This document shows positions 48,501-60,569 of a DNA stretch of 64,000 nt, in pieces (within the stretch, counting starts at the first letter, position 1; every line of letters begins with the position of its first letter). The translations under genes and the position numbers were made by a program. The notes under the pieces were generated by a model. That model was not told where the DNA came from and ran no database searches. It saw only the letters and a program-made list of their open reading frames with translations. Source of the DNA: Scatophagus argus (taxonomy: Eukaryota > Chordata > Actinopteri > Scatophagidae); assembly GCF_020382885.2 (NCBI RefSeq), contig NC_058495.1, forward strand, positions 24,861,127 through 24,925,126, given 5' to 3'.

Positions 48501-51500
48501 ATCTTTGCTTTCACAGCAATGGTTTCCCTGCCTGTCATGTGTGCTGCACAAATGGATGACAACTAAACATATTTTAGAAACACAAAAAAGGCCTGAAATG
48601 ACGTATGCATCTAAACACAAACCTCATATACTGATTCATTTTACGACACTGCGGAAAACAACACGAAAATGCAGGTTTCCCTGCCTGTCATGTGTGCTGC
48701 ACAAATGGATGACAACTAAACATATTTTAGAAACACAAAAAAGGCCTGAAATGACGTATGCATCTAAACACAAACCTCATATACTGATTCATTTTACGAC
48801 ACTGCGGAAAACAACACGAAAATGATAGGTTATCATTTTAAATGTTGTATTCTGGTGCCATCCTGATGACTTTCAAACTCAGATGGTTTGAAATGCGGGC
48901 CAGTTGACTTTAGTCCAGACTGAAGTTTCTCAGTAAATAACAAATCTGGGTCATATGTTGATGGCACACAGAGCGTGAATCCCAATGACTTTGCTGAGGT
49001 TGAGATTTGTGGTTTTCAGTGAAATTACTTATTGGCTACTGAATAAATTAACATAACATGTTGTACACATGTTCATGTGTCTCACAGGACGAAATGAACT
49101 TTGTGTTGTACTTGGTGACCTCCTGCCTTATCAACTGGCGCCATCATCTGGTCAAAATCTGTTCAAACTAAGGACATTCCCATCCGCCTCAGCTGTGTTT
49201 AGCAGTACTTAGCAAATGGTAGCAAGCTAACAGAGTAAACTAAGATGGTGAGCATGCTAAACATTATACCTGCATGTTAGCATTGTCACTGTGAGCATGC
49301 TTTACTTAGCATGCTGTGCTAAAGCACAACCTCCAGAGATCACAGTACATCAGCTGTTCTCAAATGTTCTATTCAGCTGTACAAGAACCGAATAAAATAA
49401 AAATTAAGATCAGAACATGTCTCAATGAAACTGAAGAAAAACAAATCTGAGTGGACATCCGTTTGCAGATTTCAGTGTTTGACAGTTTTTGATTCCTTCA
49501 TTTTATTATGATGGTTTTCATACATAACTGAATTGTATTTCTCTCTCACACACACAACCACACACACCTGCATCAATGTCCTATATGAGGTTGGTTTGGT
49601 CCAACAGGAGCCAGACAGCAGCTGATAGTTCCAGCTTCATCAGATTATGTCAGCACTCAGCTCTGGACTGATAACATCGTTACCCAACATCACACAAATC
49701 AGATTATCAGGGCTGCCCAGCTGCATTCAGACCATCTCCTTGAACATCATGAAGTCATTTCTGAGAACATTTTTCCTGTTGTTCTGCTCTTATCTACCAA
49801 CTTGACAACTTCTGTGGCATTTGTCTGTCACGTTTCTGCTTCTGTGAACTCTACTGCTTTTATGACTGAAAAACTCAAGTTGAAAAATGTTAAATAACAA
49901 CCAAAGGGTTTTATTAAAATACCTGATGTGTCAAACAGTGATAAGGAGGTCAATTGCAGGAAAATGTGGATACACCAAGAAGTGAGAACAGAGCCAACAT
50001 GCAGATGCTGCCATCATTGCTTTGGTGTGTTCATCCCCCAACCAGAGGGAGGTTAAGAGACAAGATGAGCTACATTGAAAATGAGGTTACAGGGTTGGAA
50101 GCTGGACTGCTGCGTAATGCAGAAAGGGACTTTAAAACGCTGTTGTAAAAGAGCTCATGCTGCCTGTGGTCTGACTGTTAGTCGTGTGACTTCTTTCCTC
50201 AAGAGGATGTGTTACTGCAACACAGATCTCTCAGCAACAACAGCTGGCAATCTGGCAGTGTGTAGTTAGGGGTGTGTTTTGTTCAACTATTACTACATAT
50301 TATTACAGCTGCAAAAAGCACTGACATGAACTTAACAGACCATAAAGTCCTTCCTCATTTAGGTGTAAATACTAAAAGATAATATACATAAAAATATATA
50401 CATTTCAAAGGCAGTACCTCTACAAATGCATACAAAACAGTGATGATCTGTGTGTCCTAAACAACTGCAATGGATGTGTTACTACAGAGACAGTTTACAG
50501 CTGCTGCGGCTCTGTTTGACCAGCACCGTGGTGGTCAAGTGTAGATAATCCAAATTAATGACAGAAGCACTGTGCTGTGTCCACAGTCCTCTAAAACGTA
50601 TGGCAGCCGCAGTAACAGGAGTTATTGGTGGTGTAATTATCATTAGTACTGCTCGCCATAGTGTATAATAAAACTGCTGTACTGGCACACCTATAAAGGG
50701 AACAAACTAACTGCCTCCAGCCAGATGCTGTAAATGTACTGAGTGACATTTTCAATCAGCGGAAACCATCTGAGAGGGGCAGGCCATGTCTGACTAAAGG
50801 GTCTAAAGGGTATCAAGACAGTCAGCTGTCTTGACTATAGTCTCTTCCCTGTATGACTCCGGGTCGAAACTGACGTATCACCTCAGTTAACCTGAACAAA
50901 CTGTTAGCTAAGCAACTGGCCTGCAGGTATATTTAAAAGAGGCAGGTTATGCAAAGCTAAGGAGAATTTTTTTCCCCGCCCCCAGTATTTTATTTTTACG
51001 TGAATGTCCATTCATCGTCTATTATCTAAAGTCCTGTAAGCAAACTATGGGCCTACAGCACCGCTGAAAAACAAATCCAAAAACTGCACACTGCAGATTA
51101 GTACCAGCAAAACAAGGTTATGCTACACACTGGAAGTCCAAACCGTTACCCTTGCAGGGCCAAAACTCAAAGTTGTTTTTTTCCCGTGGGCCCCACTTTA
51201 GGTAACCCTGCTTTACCAGTATTATACCAGTGCCACAGCATTCACAGAGAAAAACAAAACATGTTCCGGGAAATCCTAATCATAGTCTGCCATTGATAGT
51301 GATCAGTCACAAAGCTGCAGTTAGGCCTGGCCTCTCCCTTCCACAGGTATTTGCTACAAAGAAGGAAAGCTACATGTCTTGGCATGACATAATTTTGATA
51401 TTTTATAGACGCTATATTTTGGAGTAAATACTTCATTGTATTGCAAGATCTTCAATCTATTTTCCAAGTTCTGACTTCCCTTGAATGGTAGTTAGAAAGT

Positions 51501-52496
51501 ATATGTGATACAGCTCTTTTTGTTACAAAAAAATAACATAACATAAAATTGTTAAATAAGAATCAAGTAGAAGTTATGTTTCTCAGTGGCCCTGAAAAAA
51601 AATACAAATTTTAGCTGTTTTCTGTTTTGAAGTCACAACTACGGAAATTCGTTGAACATATTTTACACCATTCAGCAGATTAAATTTTTTTTATCCAGAC
51701 TGTTAGACGACCCTTTGAGAACCTTTGTTACATAAACGTAATTTATGACAGGCACAACCTGGGGAAGTGTCAAACGTCTGGAGTGAATAAAGGTGGCTGT
51801 GGCATAAATACAACACCGAGAAATTACCGCATCAATAAATGGAGCACAAAGTGTAATACCCGGATACTTAACTAACTAGGACGCTGTTTATTATTACTAC
51901 AAACTACGTCGCATGCCCAATTTATTTCCAACATATGTATAATTTTGGCTGGGTTGTCACAAAGTCAATAACATTACCAGAGCCTTGGAGTTTAACTACA
52001 ACCCTGTTTGACGTCGTCCAAACGTATCGGCAAAGTTACTTCTGTTTAATAAATCCCTTTACAATTTTAAGCACCTTCGTTGTTTGATAACTTTGCGTCT
52101 GTCTGTTTCACTCCGTTGTTTTGGTACCAAGACTCTGCTGCCCTGAACAAGACATTTAAAATGGAGTCAGACGGCAGAAGGGACAGGCATGTGTTCAGGT
52201 AGGCAGAATGTCAAACGCCAACTTTCCTGCTCCTCCTCTTTCGTTAGCCTGCGGGCTAACTAGTTAGGTCATCGACCAAAGCGCGAAGCCGCGAACTTCA
52301 GGGGGTTTTCCTCACCTCGTTTGTTTTTCGTGCCGTTCTTCTTCGCCGTCATGAGCTCATGATCGATTTTCTTCTCTAAAAATTCCTGTTTTTTGGTCAA
52401 CATCTCCTCGGTTTCTCTGAGTCGCTGGATAGCGTCCTGGGCTGACGGCGCTTTCCCATCCTTACCGCTGCCGAATAACTTAGCAAATACAGACAT
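45570..52496 (-). CDS. chmp4b: Charged multivesicular body protein 4b (ESCRT-III core subunit)
   Basis: Snf7-family protein that polymerises on membranes for multivesicular body formation, cytokinetic abscission and membrane repair. Coding exons are 52496-52316, 46835-46658, 46427-46313, 45851-45725 and 45634-45570, with AG/GT borders, giving 666 nt or 221 aa (human 224). The N-terminus MSVFAKLFGSG resembles CHMP4B rather than CHMP4C (MSKLGKFF). The core helices include RLRETEEMLTKKQEFLEKKI, RAALQALKRKKRYEKQL, TLSTIEFQREALENANTN and NMGFAAKAMKSAH. Next comes an acidic region with DELMAELEELEQEELD. The proline-rich VPLPSVPSTSLPSRP leads to a C-terminal amphipathic helix ending DMADLEAWAAN, the MIM1/ALIX-binding tail. 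Intron 1 is 5.5 kb. Fish may carry two co-orthologues, so the a/b suffix is not assigned. Confidence 0.95.
48521..48824. repeat. Perfect tandem duplication, 151-bp unit (chmp4b intron 1)
   Basis: 48,521-48,671 and 48,674-48,824 are the same as far as I can read, separated by CA (period 153). Because 153 is divisible by 3, an open frame of 106 codons runs through both copies. It repeats itself and is not a gene. Confidence 0.9.
49190..49350 (+). repeat. GCTAACATG-type dispersed repeat fragment
   Basis: Alternating AGCATGCTAA, GCATGTTAGCATT and TTAGCATGCTGTGC phrases, followed by GCTAAAGCACAACCTCC. Same family as 57,940-58,560. Confidence 0.5.
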
Positions 52497-52499
52497 TTT

Positions 52500-52720
52500 C
52501 TTATCAGATATAAACAACAACGAATGTATTGACCGCACACGACCCGCCGGCACTTTGTGACACCGAATAAGTAATCGTTAAGTTGTTCTGCTGTCTTTCT
52601 CGCCAAGTAGCGACGTCGAGCTGAGAAGCTGCTGCCGTCGTTGTTGTTGTTGTCTCTTCTTCCGCTTTATCGGAGAGGCCTCGTGATGTCATTACGTCAG
52701 CGCTTTTGCGTGACTCATGC
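52500..52720 (-). promoter_or_regulatory. chmp4b promoter and 5' UTR
   Basis: CpG-rich, TATA-less. Motifs seen are a CRE-type TTACGTCA (52,692-52,699), an AP-1-like TGACTCA (52,711-52,717) and, on the minus strand, an ETS core CGGAAG (52,664-52,659). It also holds a GTT/CAA trinucleotide run. The cAMP-response and ETS assignments are motif matches only. Confidence 0.5.
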
Positions 52721-52972
52721 GTGTGAAACAACGTCCAGGGGGAAATTCCCAGATTCCCAAAATAGCTATTTTTAAGTGTTTTGAATATATTCTTGAAATA
52801 TTTTAATTATCAGTAGTCGTTTAAATACACAACAGAAGAAGAGTATTTTTAATGAAAACTAATATGTCAAGTTATTATTGTTATTTTTCGCTGCAGCAGC
52901 AGTAGTAGTTGTAGCAGTACTGCTTAATATCAGCTGTCTGCCGATTTACTTCTTCTTCTCCTTCTTCAAACT

Positions 52973-53225
52973 TCAAACTTTATTGTCAGTATAATTTTAC
53001 ATACATATTCTGCATTTAACCCATCTCTGATGGAACACACACATGCAACATGCAGGCTTCCATGACAGGCACCTGGGGAGCAGTTGGGCGGCTCGGTGCC
53101 TTGCTCAAGGACACCTCAGCCGTTACTAATAGAGGGGGAGAGCATTGATTAATCAACCCCCCACGGTTTTATTTTGAACCGGAGACCCTCCAGTCACAAG
53201 TCGCTTCTCCAACAATGAAAGTCAA
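52973..53225 (-). mobile_element. SINE-like element, inverted copy
   Basis: On the plus strand it runs from CTTTATTGTCAGTATAATTT through ATTTAACCCATCTCTGATGG, GCCTTGCTCAAGGACACCTC and GAGCATTGATTAATCAA to GACCCTCCAGTCACAAGTC. Read on the minus strand, this is a tRNA-like head followed by a body and a GACAATAAAG-(TTTGAAG)n tail. It is the longer relative of 43,787-43,902. Confidence 0.65.
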
Positions 53226-54093
53226 TACATATAAAAATACCCTGCTTTAGACAATAATTTGTGATATTTGTTTATCCAAATGTTCCAAATGTCCATATTT
53301 CCCCCTCACTGAAAACTTGTGTCCCAAGAGCCTTAGGGTGCTTACAACATAAATGGTTAAGTGATATTTTTAAGTGGGAACTATAGAGCTTGCCATACCT
53401 GGTGGTTACATTCAGGCAACCAGGGAATCTAAGGATATAAAAACATTACAAGATATCAAAAAATACAGACGATGGTTAAGAAGAATTGCAGTTATTCAAA
53501 TAAATAAATATATGATATTGGAAATAAGATTTCTTTACATATTTGTGAATAAGATCACAGTCGAAAAAGCACTTCAATCCAGAAGCTGTAATCATACCCA
53601 GGTTGACCAGTAAAAAAGAATTAGTGATGAGACAGAAGGATAAAACTCAAAAAGAAAACTCTATAAACTGATAAATGATTAGGAAACAACTGAGAATCAG
53701 TTCAAAATTCAAAATTTTAATTCAAGTCATAGAACATATATTTCACTTATGTAAAAATGTATAAAGTTGGTATTTCTTTTAATGCTCCACATGTTTTGAT
53801 ACTGCCCAAAACTCGACTAAAGTTTTTCTGGACTGACAAAGTCCCGACTGCCCTGGATATGATTAAAAGTGATAACACAGCTTGTGAGCTAATGTTCATT
53901 CTGGTGAACTGCTATGAGAGCAGCGGGTTTAAGCTCAGGAACTGGAGCAAAACAGGACAAAAACAGATATTTCTAAAGACTCCACAGAGGAAGAGAGCTG
54001 CCTTCAACATTTGAAAGACACGTCTGAAGAGGTGAGACCCTCAGCTGAACTTTTAAAAATATGTATAATCACGTGGTTGATTTCATTTTTGTG

Positions 54094-54099
54094 TTTATT
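54094..54099 (-). terminator. Candidate cimip1 poly(A) signal
   Basis: AATAAA on the minus strand about 120 bases downstream of the cimip1 stop codon. Confidence 0.5.
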
Positions 54100-54220
54100 T
54101 AATGCTACATCCTTATGGGTCACTTCAATTATCTACGCAGTCTGTTTGTAATCCCAACAGTCAATACTGAGCCCGCGAGAAGTCAGGACTACATGCAAGG
54201 ATGGCTCGAGTGTCGAGAGG

Positions 54221-54703
54221 TCAGCCGAGCTCCTCTGGGAAAATACGTCTCCCATAATGCACCACTCCATACTTTTCCAGCTGAAGGTGCGAGTGACCTG
54301 AACGCCAGCCAATGAAGGCCTGAGATGTCTGAGGAATTGGAGGAGAGGGGCCAACCTGGAGGAAAGAAACGTGGGAGGGGGTGAAAGTTTGTAAGATAGA
54401 CAGACAGATCGATAGGTCGATAGATCGATAGATAGAAATCATACGTGAATGTATTCTTCTGGAGGGGTCGGTGGTCGTGTTGCCAGGTGATGGGGAAGTT
54501 TTGCTCTGACCGCCTCCTTCAGCTTCACGCTCTCCTTCTCATACTGAAATATACACAACAGAGAAAGTTATCGTAACCCTTCTGTGGGGATGGAAAGACT
54601 TGAAATAATGTCTGTGTCTTATTTTCTCTTTACAGTATTAGTCGCTAATGTGTAATTCATATCTTGCTATGCACTTGCTATGGCGGCTTTTTGACAGTAG
54701 GGG

Positions 54704-54752
<49 letters not shown>

Positions 54753-54842
54753 ATGAATACCTCCTCATAGGCCTCAGTCAGGAAACCCCACTTGGTGGGC
54801 CACACTTTAGCGGAATCCTTTTCAGCTTTCACGTGTGCTTTC

Positions 54843-54902
<60 letters not shown>

Positions 54903-55945
54903 CCATAACTCACAGAGCCAAAACAGGTGCTTTCACCGTCTCAGAGCAGATTGCAAAATCCTCCTTATTGTCTAATTTAAGTCTGTAGAAAGCTGGTGGT
55001 CCACTTCCAGTGAGACTAATAATAGTGGTAGTTGCTGAATGCAAACAAAATTATAAAAGCTAATCTTGGCTAAAACTAAACGGTCTTGAAATTCTGGGAG
55101 AATGTGGAGTTAAAAACCTCAGTATCAGAAAGAGCTGGAAAAACACACATGGAGCTTGCTGGTCTGTCCAGTTACTGCAGCTACAATCACAACTACTTAC
55201 AGTTTCTCATTTTAAGAACGTTTTCCCAAATTAAAAAGACCTTTTCTCACTGTAACAAGATACCTTACGGGTTTATACCAAATAATTGAAGTTTTTAAAA
55301 GAAGCATTTCTAAGTGTAACACAATTTTGTCTAAAAAAAAATCATTGTTATTACACAAAATCAATTTATATCATTAAAACAAGGAACTGCACTCACGGTT
55401 TATTCTATAACATACTTCGCAGTCAGGGGAAAACACAACGAGCTTCACACAGAAAAGGAATAAGAAGAGAGTGAACGAAGAAGAAAAAGCAGAAAATAAG
55501 AATAATGTTCACGGTAACAACACTACCAGGAAAGACAAAAATAGTCCTAATGATGCTAGTCATTCAAAACAAGCATATAGGAATACAGGAATATATTCAA
55601 TCACAAAGGATGTTTGGCACATCTTGTATATTTTCAAACGAGACATAAATCAGAACATATTCAGAATTTTTGTCAAGTTATTTAGTTATCATATTATATT
55701 ATATTATTATTATTATTATACATTACATTATATAAAAGTCTGTCCATTTTTACCATCAACGTAATGATGATCTGCCCACCGATAAGTGTGAGCATCTTTT
55801 CCAGAAGCTCAACTCCTTTTATAAAGAGTGATTAAAATTAAACAAATGATACACAGCAGAGACAAAGCAGCAGTTGGCAGATTTACCAGATTTCATCCTG
55901 ATGCACAAAGTTGCTGGGCTGAGATGTTCGCTGTGGATCCGCCAT
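54221..55945 (-). CDS. cimip1: Ciliary microtubule inner protein 1 (C20orf85/LLC1 homologue)
   Basis: Human C20orf85 (CIMIP1) is a small protein of motile cilia, reported as part of the inner surface of axonemal doublet microtubules. Exons are 55945-55887, 54842-54761, 54543-54445 and 54355-54221, all with AG/GT borders. They total 375 nt, or 124 aa, compared with 137 in human. Recognition rests on [22 protein letters not shown] (human NWPQNWGFLTTPFEE), [11 protein letters not shown] (human RPVTPVEKYIK) and above all [17 protein letters not shown] (human PSPPVPQTTQGFIGWRS). The conserved tryptophan-rich blocks are in the right order. The shortfall is mostly after GFIGWRS. The protein has no signal peptide or membrane segment. 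Exon 2 is embedded between complementary dinucleotide repeats. Not in the same pathway as its neighbours. Confidence 0.88.
54399..54436 (+). repeat. GATA/GATC-type tetranucleotide repeat (cimip1 intron 3)
   Basis: Alternating GATA, GACA and GATC units just beyond the donor of exon 3. Confidence 0.75.
54707..54751 (+). repeat. (GT)n microsatellite (cimip1 intron 2)
   Basis: About 22 units. On the transcript it is (CA)n beginning about 10 bases after the exon 2 donor. Confidence 0.95.
54844..54903 (+). repeat. (CA)n microsatellite forming the exon 2 acceptor (cimip1 intron 1)
   Basis: About 29 CA units with one CCA interruption near 54,879. On the transcript it is (GU)n ending in the UAG acceptor of exon 2, so the usual pyrimidine tract is replaced by GU repeats. 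Confidence 0.95.
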
Positions 55946-57939
55946 CTGTCCGGACCAGGGAGCCTGTGTGTGTGTGTGTGGTTTCTTTCTCCCTGTCCGG
56001 CTAATGTTTCACCTGTGTGTAAGTCACACTGACAGACCTGTTTACTGTCGTCATGGAGACAGAGTTCCCCAACACATAGGAGTCATAGTATATCTGTGCT
56101 GTAACTGTGGCGACGCTGGGATGGGTTCAAATCCCACGCTCCACAGAGTGGCCTGCACGTTTCATCTCCGACATCACTCGCACGTTCTCTGCTTTAATTA
56201 CACACGTTATCTGAAGACATGAGCTACTGTTTCCCCTGCCTCACTGTGCCAATAAATGATCTGAGATCAGTAAAGTTATGTGAAGCAATCCCTGGTAACA
56301 GAGGCTTAATGTAAATTTAAAGTAAATCTTTTGTCTTTATTTGTGTGCAGTAACTCTGGACTGGATTATGTTATATTAAAATGACTCAAGGTGGCGCTCT
56401 AATCAAAGACATGGTGTTGGTAAGTGTGTCAGGGGTCAGTCTTAGCTCTTATTGGTCATGGTTGAACGTTTTTCTGTACAGATGGAAACGTCATTTTGAC
56501 GTCTGAGTGTCAGGACAGCTCTTAAGTCATGGCAGAAGAAAGGAAAGGCACACAGCTAACATTATTATTAAATGTAATTATTAATATTATTTCTTATTAT
56601 TTTTACAAAGGTTTTGATATAATCTACAACGTTGTCAAGCGTTTCCAGGCCTGGAAAATGAATATTTAGTTTCGATAATTTTTTAAAGGATTTCCAGTCC
56701 ACCAACTGCACACAGTATGACATTAGGGCTCGTATCACAAAGAGGGGCCCCCGATGAAGACCCTGTATTGTAGTCCGGCACATGTCTTTACGTCAATGTA
56801 CTTGGTACTTTAAACTCTTCTGCTGTAGCTGTTGTTTGCTATAGAGATTGATTCACGCATTGCACAGTTCAGGCTGACTGAACTGACACACTTTGGTCTG
56901 TTTTGTACCCGTTGGTGTCGTCAATGGAGTAACACAAAGAGCATCAGAGCTTGATAAACCTTGAAATACGGCAGCGACTCTGCATCACTTTCTCTCTTTC
57001 GTGCTTGATTTCAGGCAGTGAGGTGGATTTAGTTTTGCTTTGCATCCTTCTACGCACTGGTGCATTTCTTTATCGCTGTGGCAGACTGCAGAGAAAGCAT
57101 TTGTTCACAGAACTCACGCAACACAATGAAGCTGAAACAATGTAAAAAATAATAAGTTAAATAATCAGTTAATCATTCAAGTCATTTTTAAGAAAGAATG
57201 CACCTAAGATCACTGATGGCAGCTTTTCAGATACGAATCTGCTGGGTTATTTTAATATTTTAAGGTAATTTCTTTAACATCTTTCAACTGTTGGTTGGAC
57301 AAAACAACCAATTTAAGAATATCACCTTGCTCTGAAAATGGGGCTGTGAATTACTCAATTAGTTGAGACGGAAGTGGGAAACAAATATCAGTCGCAAGCC
57401 TACTACACATTAAAAATCTCACAGACCTGCTCAGATTTTAATCTGAGTTATTGAATAATGACTTAAAGATCTCACGTTTCATAACAGGGTGTGATTTTAG
57501 TGGGAGCAAAAATGTGCTTTGAGATGCTGTGCAGCAACCCTCTGCTTTAAGGACTCAGTGTGCAGTGAAAACTTGAACATGTGCAGTGAATTTTGATTTT
57601 CAGTCGATTCTGTTTTTCTAACCAACATTATTTAATGGAATCTGTTCAAATATTGGACCTTTTTCATTTTGATATGAAGCCTCTGCTCATTTTCTGCTGC
57701 AGCCTGCAGTACTGCAGTGGCACTTCAAGGCATTTACAGCCACCTTTCTGTCTGCACTGCATATGCCCATCATGTGTTATCTATACCTTTCTTTCTTTAC
57801 AGATATGACTGATCAAACCCTTTCTACTTCTGATCATAAACCAGTGATGCACAGTGAGATTATCTGTAGATATGATCTAGTTGTAAACCATATGCACTGA
57901 GTTTATGAGTCAGTATGATTATGTAACCAAGCCCTGAAT

Positions 57940-58560
57940 TGAAAGTTGCTTTAAGCTAAATGCTAACATCAGCATGCTGATTATTAGAAGGTAAAGTATA
58001 AAGCTTATCATTTTCACCACCTTTGTCTAGTGTGTTAACATGCTAACATTAGCTAATTAGTGCTAGTACAGAGTATGGTGGAGGCTGATTGTCATAAACC
58101 AAAAATTGTTGTGTAAATTTAAGGAGTCGACCAAAGACTGCAATTCATCATTAGGGGTATGTGAATGTGTTAATTCATCCATCAGATGTTGATGTCGTTC
58201 ACTCAAAACTGGAAATGTGAACATGTTGGTGCTACAGGTAAAATCAGGGGATCACCAAGGTTACTGAGATTCATTGTCTGGACACCATGAATGTCCAAAT
58301 TTAGATAGCTGTAGATTCACTCTGGTCCAAAATGAGGTGCTGATCAGCTAACTTTGCCACCAATAAATCAATGCTGCTAGTTTGGGTCAACATGCTAATC
58401 ATATAATCATGCTAACCACATGATTATATGATTAGCACACAAGCTAAAGCAGATATTGTAGACAGGCTAAAGCAGATATTGTAGCTTAAGTTAACATTAA
58501 CATTGACTGCTTTTTAAAATTAGCATTCTGATCAGTTAGCTGGCTAATGTGAGTAAAACA
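57940..58560 (+). repeat. Decayed GCTAACATG-type repeat with internal duplications
   Basis: Multiple TGCTAACAT, ATGCTGATTA, CATGCTAACATTAGC and TAGCTAATTAGTGCTAG phrases, plus GTCAGGGGATCACC-like and ATTCATTGTCTGGACACCA phrases. These are typical of a high-copy fish repeat. The 19-bp palindrome at 58,393 and the tandem duplication at 58,441-58,486 lie inside it. Confidence 0.55.
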
Positions 58561-58883
58561 GACATTCAAGGTGAAGAGATTTTTCTGGGTCACAGCCTGC
58601 AAAAAGACTGATGGGTCTAAAGACTTTAACTGAACACAGTATATATTTCTGTAGGTCTGTTAAATCACTTCAAAGGAGCCTCGCCAGCTTCAAAACTACA
58701 AAACAACAACTAACCGGAAAGGCTGGAGATAGCATATCTCCCTGTGCCAGTTTTACTCAAAACCCTGGCTGATGGTTGACACTGTCATGTAGTGGGAGTT
58801 TCCAGTATATAAGCTCATGTTTAGTCACACATATACTGTACATATCAGAGGATGTTGTAATCACTTAGAAACCTTTAGCACTT

Positions 58884-58990
58884 TTCAAGTTTCAAGTTTC
58901 AAGTTTAGAAACTTTTTTAGTGTACACATACACAAATAAGACACCAAAACACACTCATGTGTTCCTGATTATAGGAGCAATTTTGATCTT
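58884..58990 (+). repeat. Degenerate retroposon tail with (CAAGTTT)n
   Basis: Three TTTCAAG units followed by TTTAGAAACTTTTTTAGTGT and ACACATACACAAATAAGACA. This is the reverse-orientation tail pattern of a fish retroposon. Confidence 0.4.
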
Positions 58991-59238
58991 TCATTTTCAC
59001 AAACACAAGAACCATTGACTGTTGAAAATACTAAATAAGCCATGAAAATGAAATGTGAAGCTATAACTGTCATCCCGCTATTTAAAACTGTGGCTGCGCG
59101 CGCACACACACACACATGACTCACAAAATAGCATTATCAGTTATTGTTGAGTAAGTTGCTGTTGAAGAAAGTTCTTCAGTCAGCGTTACTCTATCAGTGT
59201 TTTTGTCCTAGAAAGCTCATAAACAGACTGAACCACCC

Positions 59239-59239
59239 A

Positions 59240-59282
<43 letters not shown>
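59239..59282 (+). repeat. (CA)n microsatellite
   Basis: About 22 CA units. A shorter CG/CA run lies at 59,095-59,115. Confidence 0.9.
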
Positions 59283-59285
<3 letters not shown>

Positions 59286-60569
59286 AGCTGCACAGGCCCA
59301 TATCCTCTAAAGTTAAACTGAAATCAAGATTGACATTACTAAAATTTAATGAACAAATTCTCCTTCGTATTATCATTCTGTTCAAGCTTGTAATCCACTC
59401 ACCTCCTGTTTATCATAAGAGAAAATGTATGTAGAATAATCCGTACTGTTGTTTTCAGCAGATAACATAAACTAATGCCACTATGGAAGCCAATGTGTTA
59501 TGTCACAACACATCTTCAGCTCTTACAGAAACTCCATTCACAAAGCGTCTCCTTTTCCAAAAGTCAGGAGGATCTCAGTCAAGTTCAGTATTCTGGGGTT
59601 TATTTTGAAAAACGTTGCTCCATCAATAAGAAATTATTATTTTTTTTAATCCACTGTGGGACTGCTGTACGAGACTGCATTAATTTTAGATAGTTATACC
59701 TCAGTAACTGTCCACTAAATGCATTAGGATCAATCTGCATTCACAAAGTCAGAGTGGAAAAGGTTTAGGAAAGTTTGTCTTTCTTACTGATTGAATCAAG
59801 AACAAATTCTCACTACAGCAGCACACTTAGACTCTGTGTAACAGTACATCTACTGCACATCAGCTCTCTGTTTTCAAAGCATTTCCATGAATGCTATCTG
59901 ATAGCTTAATCTGTGTTGTCACTGTTGCCACATTTGTATAGAGTAAAGTAATTTTTATTGTTGCTCCAGATTCAGTAGGTGGTTATAAGAACACAATCAG
60001 TGTTTTTCGTATTGGTTTGTATCTCATCTGATAATGTGTGAAACTGTTTGAGAACAGAAAGAACATAGCTTGACGGCACTGCCAAATTTATTTTTCATCT
60101 GTAAAGCACCAACCTCCCACTCACTCTTAAAGTACATCAAGTGAAGCAGGTGCTGATGAGGGTGGAACCCAGGAAAGGATATTCAGCTTGTCTCTGGCAC
60201 AAGCCACCATTCCATCATGTCCGAAGTCGGCTACCGACGAGCCTCTGAGACCGTGAGGTGTGATCAAAAGCTCTGAAAATGTTCCTAAATTGATCCTGAG
60301 TTCACATTTCTGCTGTCGCACATTTACAGTGCAGGGTTATTGTGGGGCTGCATGCATCCCACACTGGTTGCTGCTGTGCATTGGAGCAACACGTCAGCAC
60401 AGCCACCATATTGGTCAGGTAGAGCTGCACCTCCTTATGGGTGTCAGTTGAGGCAGAAGGTTTATCCACAATTGTAACCACCAACCAAGTATGTCCTTTA
60501 TTTCTTACCGCGGGTAATATGGCTGCAATGATACAATTTTGTTCACAAGACTTAAGAATTAATGAAAAG

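Noticed and set aside
48505..48825. 106-codon frame with an internally repeated protein
   Set aside because: Explained by the 153-base period of a tandem DNA duplication inside chmp4b intron 1.
56090..56165. Possible tRNA gene from a GGGTTCAAATCCCA B-box-like string
   Set aside because: The T-arm forms, but no matching acceptor stem, D-arm or anticodon arm could be folded upstream, so it is most likely a SINE scrap or chance.
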